NCBI RefSeq assembly: GCF_019890725.1
Contig: NZ_JAINZZ010000069.1
Coordinates: 1-39,011, forward strand
Length of the DNA: 39,011 bases
Reading direction: 5' to 3'
Origin: Actinacidiphila acidipaludis
GTDB lineage: Bacteria > Actinomycetota > Actinomycetes > Streptomycetales > Streptomycetaceae
Position numbers and translations under genes: made by a program. This document shows positions 35,358-39,011 of the stretch, one piece after another. Within the stretch, counting starts at the first letter, position 1. Each line of letters starts with the position of its first letter. The notes under the pieces are model-generated. The model did no database searches. It worked only from the letters and a program-made list of their open reading frames with translations, and was not told the origin of the DNA.

Positions 35358-36455
35358 TTATCGCCTCATGGACCTCCTGAGCCCGTGCTGCATCTCCTCC
35401 AGCGCGCGGCTGAAGTAGTTCTGCGGGCGCACGAGTGCGATGCGGATGAGAGATCTGCCGTCGGCGGGCGTGTTCCAGAAGAACTGCGCGCCGGGCAGGA
35501 TGGCGACGCCGTCGGCGAGGAGTTCGTCCGCGAGCTGGGCGCCGGTGAGCGGGCAGTCGTCAGGCAGTCGGTAGAGCGCCAGGCCGGAATCCGCGGAGCG
35601 GGGGGTGAAGCCCAGGGGCCGGAGCACGTTGTCCAGTTCCTGGCCGTTCTTCAGCGCCGCCTCGCAGGCGCGGGCGGGGCCGCCCTCCCGCCGGATCGCC
35701 TCGGCCACGACATGCAGGTTGAACGACGGCACGCGGGTCATCGCGACCTCCGCGTACTCGCGCAGCGCGGCGAGGGTGTGCGGCGAGGAGGACCGCAGGA
35801 GGGCGACCTTGGACTCGTCGGTCGACCAGGTCTTGCCGGTGTCGTCGATGGTGATCCAGTGGAAGCCGGTGCGGCCGAGCACGGCGGTGACGTCGCGGTC
35901 GGTGTGCGGCTGGTAGAAGCGGAAGGTGCGGTCGATGACCACGGTGCAGCCGGAGCGCGCGGCGAGGGCCGGGATCTGCTCGAGGGTGGCGGGGGACGGG
36001 GACCAGCCGGTGGGGTTGTTGGGGACGACGAGCAGGACGGCGTCGTGGTCGCGGACGGCCCGCAGGATCTCCTCGTCGTCCTCCGGGACCGGCACGGGCG
36101 TGAGGCTCCGCTCCCGGACGGTGTCGGCGAGGCTGTCGAACGCGGGCTCGATCAGGCCGACGGACGTGATGCCCTCCCGGGCCAGGAACAGGCACGTCAG
36201 GGAGAGGGCCTGGCTGGCGGTCGCCACCATGACCAGTTCGTCGCGGTTCAGGTGTTCACCGCTCGCGGCGCCGAAGGCGCGGACGAAGCGTTCCTCGAGG
36301 TCGCGCTGCGGGGTGGCCTGCAGCCGTGGCAGCAGGTCGGGCGGCACGTCGTCGACGGCGCAGGGCAGGGCCGCGTGGCCGTCGGCGAGGTTGTACTTGT
36401 GCCCGAGCGCGCCGACTTCCCATGCGGTGAGGGTCCTGACGACGTCTCTGCCCAT
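35358..36455 (-). CDS. PLP-dependent enzyme resembling O2-using arginine oxidase/hydroxylase (MppP/RohP group)
   Basis: The protein has 365 residues and the fold-type I aminotransferase layout. PNNPTG is at 145-150, the cofactor-contacting Asp175 is in VVIDRTFRF, and the Schiff-base Lys208 is in DDTGKTW. An RIALVRP segment near the end carries the carboxylate-binding Arg. What sets it apart from ordinary aminotransferases is the N-terminal YNLADGHA with His27, the EPAFDSLAD segment and DTGKTWST. These match, from memory, the MppP enzyme of enduracididine synthesis, in which a His at this place is needed for O2-dependent oxidation of L-arginine; RohP of azomycin synthesis is related. No partner pathway gene is next to it. 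Activity as a plain aminotransferase cannot be excluded. Confidence 0.75.
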   Translation of the reverse strand: MGRDVVRTLTAWEVGALGHKYNLADGHAALPCAVDDVPPDLLPRLQATPQRDLEERFVRAFGAASGEHLNRDELVMVATASQALSLTCLFLAREGITSVGLIEPAFDSLADTVRERSLTPVPVPEDDEEILRAVRDHDAVLLVVPNNPTGWSPSPATLEQIPALAARSGCTVVIDRTFRFYQPHTDRDVTAVLGRTGFHWITIDDTGKTWSTDESKVALLRSSSPHTLAALREYAEVAMTRVPSFNLHVVAEAIRREGGPARACEAALKNGQELDNVLRPLGFTPRSADSGLALYRLPDDCPLTGAQLADELLADGVAILPGAQFFWNTPADGRSLIRIALVRPQNYFSRALEEMQHGLRRSMRR

Positions 36456-36539
36456 CGCTGCACCGTTCCCTCTCGGCCCGTCGCGGTGCGGGCCGGATGT
36501 AGCCGGACTATCGGTGCGGGCGGGAATACGGTGCTCCGC

Positions 36540-36567
36540 TTGACCTGGTCCGGGCTGTCGCTAGTTT
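36540..36567 (+). promoter_or_regulatory. Candidate promoter for the XRE regulator
   Basis: TTGACC (36540-36545), a 16-base spacer and TAGTTT (36562-36567) fit the main sigma-factor consensus. The predicted start would leave a leader of about 145 bases before the ATG at 36718. The imperfect palindrome ACTTCCTATCAAGT (36584-36597), just downstream, could be an operator. Confidence 0.5.
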
Positions 36568-36717
36568 GGCTTGCAGACTTCGTACTTCCTATCAAGTAGC
36601 GTAGGGGTGGCGCTTGTTCACCGCCAGAGCGGAATCGTCGCCCGAATAGCGTATCGGCTCGTCAGAAGAGTCCCGGCGGGCGATCGTCCCGGTCGCTCCG
36701 TCGCCAGGAGAGCGTTT

Positions 36718-37656
36718 ATGGATTCCATCGCCCGCGATGTTAAGTTCAGCGAGATTCTGCTGAGCCTGCTCACCTCCTCCAGTCCGACTGTGACGCGAAA
36801 AAAACTCGCGTCACAGATCGGCGTCAGCGAGGGGACGGTGTCCCACTACGTCAACGGGCGGGTCCGCCCCAGCTTCGAGACGCTGCTGCGCATCGCCGAC
36901 TTCTTCAACGTGTCCCTGGACTACCTGGTCCACGGCGAGCGCGCGCCCTCGGCCGTCCTGGCGGAGGACACGCTCGGACTGCGCGCGGAGATGATGCGGG
37001 CCATGGCGGAGTCGCTGGAGCACAGCGGCCGGCAGCGGGACCTGATCGTGCGGGTCAACCAGCGGCTGCACCAGCAGGTGGAGCGGGTGGCCCGGGAGAT
37101 CGTCGGAGCGCCGGAGAACACCGGGCCCGTCGGCATGATCTCGGAGCCGGAGGCGATGGCCATCGAGGGGTGCGCGACCCGCGTGCAGGTGATGGCCCGT
37201 CAGGCGCCCGCCGATCTCACCGTCGCGCCCGACGGGACCACGGAACCCGGGCCGTTCTTCGGCACGATGACCGACAACGTGCGGCGCGGTGTGACCTACC
37301 AGTACCTCTTCTACGGCAAGCGCACCGGGTTCGTGCCGTACGCGACCCGGCTGCGCGAGCTGCTGCGCTCGCAGGACATCCGCAGCGACACGCTGGCCGA
37401 GAACCTCGCCTTCCGCAACGTCGACGCGGACCTCATCACGGGGGTGTGCGTGTACACCGTGGACACGGCGATGCTGGAGCGCCGGGAGCCGATCCTGTGG
37501 GAGCGGTTCCGGGACGACGGGCTCTTCGGCGACACGTTCGTCTACATCTCCATCCGGCACAAGGACGCGCCGGGCGGTGTCGTGCTCGACGCCGCCCACG
37601 CCGAAGCCTGCCAGCGCATCCTCACCCGCGACTGGCGTCAGGCCGGCACCCTCTGA
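36718..37656 (+). CDS. XRE-family transcription regulator
   Basis: The protein has 312 residues from the ATG at 36718. AGGAG lies seven bases upstream; longer in-frame readings from 36571 lack a ribosome site. Residues about 27-72 form the Cro/XRE helix-turn-helix (TRKKLASQIGVSEGTVSHYV, then RPSFETLLRIADFFNVSLDYLV). The remaining 230 residues are a sensor-like domain of no recognised family. The gene is divergent from the MppP/RohP-like enzyme gene, so it is the likely local regulator. The DNA encoding the recognition domain holds an unusual palindrome with a run of seven A. Confidence 0.9.
   Translation: MDSIARDVKFSEILLSLLTSSSPTVTRKKLASQIGVSEGTVSHYVNGRVRPSFETLLRIADFFNVSLDYLVHGERAPSAVLAEDTLGLRAEMMRAMAESLEHSGRQRDLIVRVNQRLHQQVERVAREIVGAPENTGPVGMISEPEAMAIEGCATRVQVMARQAPADLTVAPDGTTEPGPFFGTMTDNVRRGVTYQYLFYGKRTGFVPYATRLRELLRSQDIRSDTLAENLAFRNVDADLITGVCVYTVDTAMLERREPILWERFRDDGLFGDTFVYISIRHKDAPGGVVLDAAHAEACQRILTRDWRQAGTL
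36788..36816. repeat. Perfect 10-bp inverted repeat around A7 inside the XRE gene
   Basis: CTGTGACGCG (36788-36797) and CGCGTCACAG (36807-36816) flank AAAAAAACT. In the reading frame the centre is CGA AAA AAA CTC, with two rare AAA lysine codons in tandem. It could be an autoregulatory operator or an RNA hairpin. Confidence 0.8.
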
Positions 37657-37670
37657 GTGAGCCCCTGCCC

Positions 37671-37717
37671 TTGCTGCACCTATCGACATTCGATAGATTC
37701 CCATCGCCACTCGATGG
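37671..37717 (+). promoter_or_regulatory. Promoter with two tandem 17-bp palindromic operators
   Basis: TTGCTG (37671-37676), a 17-base spacer and TAGATT (37694-37699) form a good promoter. The palindrome CTATCGACATTCGATAG (37680-37696) covers the spacer and the start of the -10 element, and CCATCGCCACTCGATGG (37701-37717) covers the predicted start. Their centres are 21 bp apart, two helical turns. Both share ATCG-N5-CGAT. The small XRE protein encoded downstream is the obvious candidate to bind. Confidence 0.75.
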
Positions 37718-37729
37718 AAAGGCAGGGTC

Positions 37730-38221
37730 ATGGGACAACTGACCGTGCGCGCCCTGCGCGCCGTGCTCACGGTGGTGCTCACCGGCACCGTGTTCGTCCA
37801 GGCGTTGATGGTGTGGGCGCTGGTCAGCGGGAGCGATTCGGAGGACGGCCGGCTGCCGCTGACCGCGTTGCGCGTGATCACGATCCTGGGCATCGGGACG
37901 GCCCAGGTCGCCCTGGTCTGTGTCTGGCGGCTGGTGGCGATGGTGCGACGCGGAACCGTGTTCTCCCACGCCGCCTTCCGGTACGTGCACGGCATCATCG
38001 GCGCGATCGTCGCGGCCGCGCTCGCCTGGTTCGCGGTCACGGCCGTGAACGCGCCCGGCCAGCGGGACGACCCGGGGGTCACCCTCATCATGGGCGGGAT
38101 CGGCGTGGCCATCCTGGGAGTCGCGCTCATCGTGCTCGTGCTGCGGATGCTGCTCGCCCAGGCCGTCGCCCGCGACGTCGAAGCGGCGCGGATGCAGGCC
38201 GAGTTGGACGAGGTGATCTGA
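37730..38221 (+). CDS. DUF2975 four-helix membrane protein
   Basis: The protein has 163 residues, with GGAAAGG seven bases before the ATG. Four membrane helices (about 8-32, 45-71, 86-107, 116-142) and a short charged end match DUF2975 proteins, including the RGTVFSHAAFRYV segment in the middle loop. These proteins are usually encoded with a small XRE regulator, as with the YoaS/YozG-type pairs of Bacillus, and are thought to act in membrane signalling; their biochemical role is unknown. The stop codon shares a base with the next start. Confidence 0.9.
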   Translation: MGQLTVRALRAVLTVVLTGTVFVQALMVWALVSGSDSEDGRLPLTALRVITILGIGTAQVALVCVWRLVAMVRRGTVFSHAAFRYVHGIIGAIVAAALAWFAVTAVNAPGQRDDPGVTLIMGGIGVAILGVALIVLVLRMLLAQAVARDVEAARMQAELDEVI

Positions 38222-38442
38222 TGCCGATCGCGGTCGACATCGACGTGATGCTGGCCAGGCGGAAGATGTCCGTGGGCGAGCTCGCGGACCGCGTCGGGAT
38301 CACGCCCGCCAACCTGGCCGTCCTCAAGAACGGCCGTGCCAAGGCCGTACGTTTCGCGACGCTCGCCGCGCTCTGCGAGGTGCTCGAGTGCCAGCCGGGC
38401 GACCTGCTGCGCTGGGAGGCCGGGGACACCCCGGCTGAATGA
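38221..38442 (+). CDS. Small XRE/Cro-type regulator coupled to DUF2975
   Basis: The protein has 73 residues and starts at the A of the upstream TGA (TGATG), so translation is coupled. It is almost entirely a helix-turn-helix domain: MLARRKMSVGELADRVGI, then PANLAVLKNGRAKAVRFATL and LCEVLECQPGDLLRW. This is the YozG-like type. Being in the same operon as DUF2975, it probably represses the promoter at 37671-37717. Confidence 0.93.
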   Translation: MPIAVDIDVMLARRKMSVGELADRVGITPANLAVLKNGRAKAVRFATLAALCEVLECQPGDLLRWEAGDTPAE

Positions 38443-38524
38443 CCCGCGCCCGCCGCGCATATGGGCGCAATGTGCATGGGTGAACGCTCTCGGTGACCGC
38501 GGCGGCATGTCTTCTCCCTTTCTC

Positions 38525-38552
38525 CCGCCGAGCGATCGCCGGTCATCGGCGG
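38525..38552. terminator. Possible hairpin after the DUF2975/XRE pair
   Basis: CCGCCGA (38525-38531) and TCGGCGG (38546-38552) form a 7-bp stem over a 14-base loop containing the palindrome GCGATCGC. It lies 83 bases after the XRE stop codon, within an otherwise featureless gap of 281 bases. Evidence is modest. Confidence 0.3.
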
Positions 38553-38723
38553 ACCGGCCCGCGGCCCCAACGGCACTACGGAAACGGGTATGTGGCTGCC
38601 TTCTCGTCGCGCCGCCCGGCATTCCGTACCGCATTCCCCCACATGCGGCACCTGCGGTCTTTGCCTACGCTGAGATCGGTTGGGTCCGCCATGGTTCGGA
38701 GTGCAGCCAGGAGGCTGAGAATA

Positions 38724-39011
38724 ATGGCGAAAATACTCTTCATCGTCACGGGCGCGAGGTACTGGGTTCTCAAGGACGGGACGCGGTATGCCACGGGGTA
38801 TTGGGCCGAGGAGTTCGCGATGCCGTACAAGAAGGTGACCGAGGCCGGGCACGAGGTCACGGTGGGGACGCCTGGTGGTGTGACGCCGAATGTGGACATG
38901 ATGAGTCTGCGTCCGTCGATGGCCGGTGGTGAGGACGGTGCGCTGGAGTTGGAGAACATCATTCGGTCCGCGGAGGTGATGCGGCGGCCGTTGAAGTTGT
39001 CGGATGTGCGG
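38724..39011 (+). CDS. DJ-1/PfpI family protein (type 1 glutamine amidotransferase-like), 3' end outside window
   Basis: The ATG at 38724 has a full AGGAGG nine bases upstream (38709-38714). Ninety-six residues are visible before the right edge, with no stop. The start MAKILFIVTGARYWVLKDGT, then GYWAEEFAMPYKKVTEAGHEVTVGTPGG, is typical of DJ-1/PfpI and Hsp31-like proteins, where the conserved Glu of the WAEE segment supports the catalytic Cys. That Cys would lie beyond the window. Members act as glyoxalases, deglycases or chaperones. Confidence 0.88.
   Translation, partial: MAKILFIVTGARYWVLKDGTRYATGYWAEEFAMPYKKVTEAGHEVTVGTPGGVTPNVDMMSLRPSMAGGEDGALELENIIRSAEVMRRPLKLSDVR

Noticed and set aside
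36804..37742. Programmed -1 frameshift product from the A7 run in the XRE gene
   Set aside because: The -1 frame is open but encodes Arg/Ala/Gly-rich sequence without a domain, and long open shadow frames are normal here. Kept only as an alternative to the palindrome finding.

Overview
The DNA is very GC-rich and shows strong codon-position bias, GTG starts and leaderless-looking or AGGAGG-type ribosome sites. It encodes secreted carbohydrate-active enzymes with ricin-type lectin domains, XRE regulators, a DinB/DUF664 protein and a very long CtpH/CtpI-type P-type ATPase. All of this points to a Streptomyces or close relative (Streptomycetaceae). No rRNA, tRNA, CRISPR array or intact insertion sequence was seen.

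Left third (1-18163): a giant gene enters from the left edge already in frame and ends at 14280. Its more than 4750 visible residues look like a multi-effector toxin. In order they hold long charged helical segments, two degenerate copies of a metalloprotease-like module, an RGG-rich basic linker, a possible glycosyltransferase-like domain, a domain with a Cys/His pair like those of toxin deamidases, an HExxHxxGxxD metalloprotease, six divergent repeats of about 200-250 residues, a 9-residue tandem repeat stalk and a cholera-toxin-A-like ADP-ribosyltransferase. Its stop codon overlaps the GTG start of a right-handed beta-helix protein fused to a CbxX/EccA-type AAA+ ATPase. That gene is followed by a membrane-anchored ricin-B lectin protein. 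I infer that the three genes are one toxin, chaperone and envelope module, possibly linked to type VII (ESX) secretion because of the EccA-like ATPase. No secretion core gene lies in the window.

Middle (18354-26397): a KAP-type P-loop NTPase whose transmembrane helices are inserted between Walker A and Walker B, with more AT-rich codon use than its neighbours; a small basic membrane protein; a divergent 1567-residue P-type ATPase; a 68-residue ORF; and two strong hairpin terminators.

Carbohydrate block (26429-31957): two minus-strand secreted proteins, a GH54-type alpha-L-arabinofuranosidase with two ricin-type lectin domains and a large right-handed beta-helix protein. Each has a nearly identical LacI-type operator about 230-250 bp upstream of its start, which suggests one sugar-responsive regulator controls both.

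Right part (32038-39011): a PEBP/YbhB protein, a DinB-like protein, two unrecognised membrane proteins, and a PLP enzyme resembling the O2-dependent arginine oxidase/hydroxylase group (MppP/RohP) divergent from an XRE regulator. Then come a DUF2975 membrane protein coupled to a small XRE regulator behind a tandem-palindrome operator, and the start of a DJ-1/PfpI family gene that runs off the right edge.
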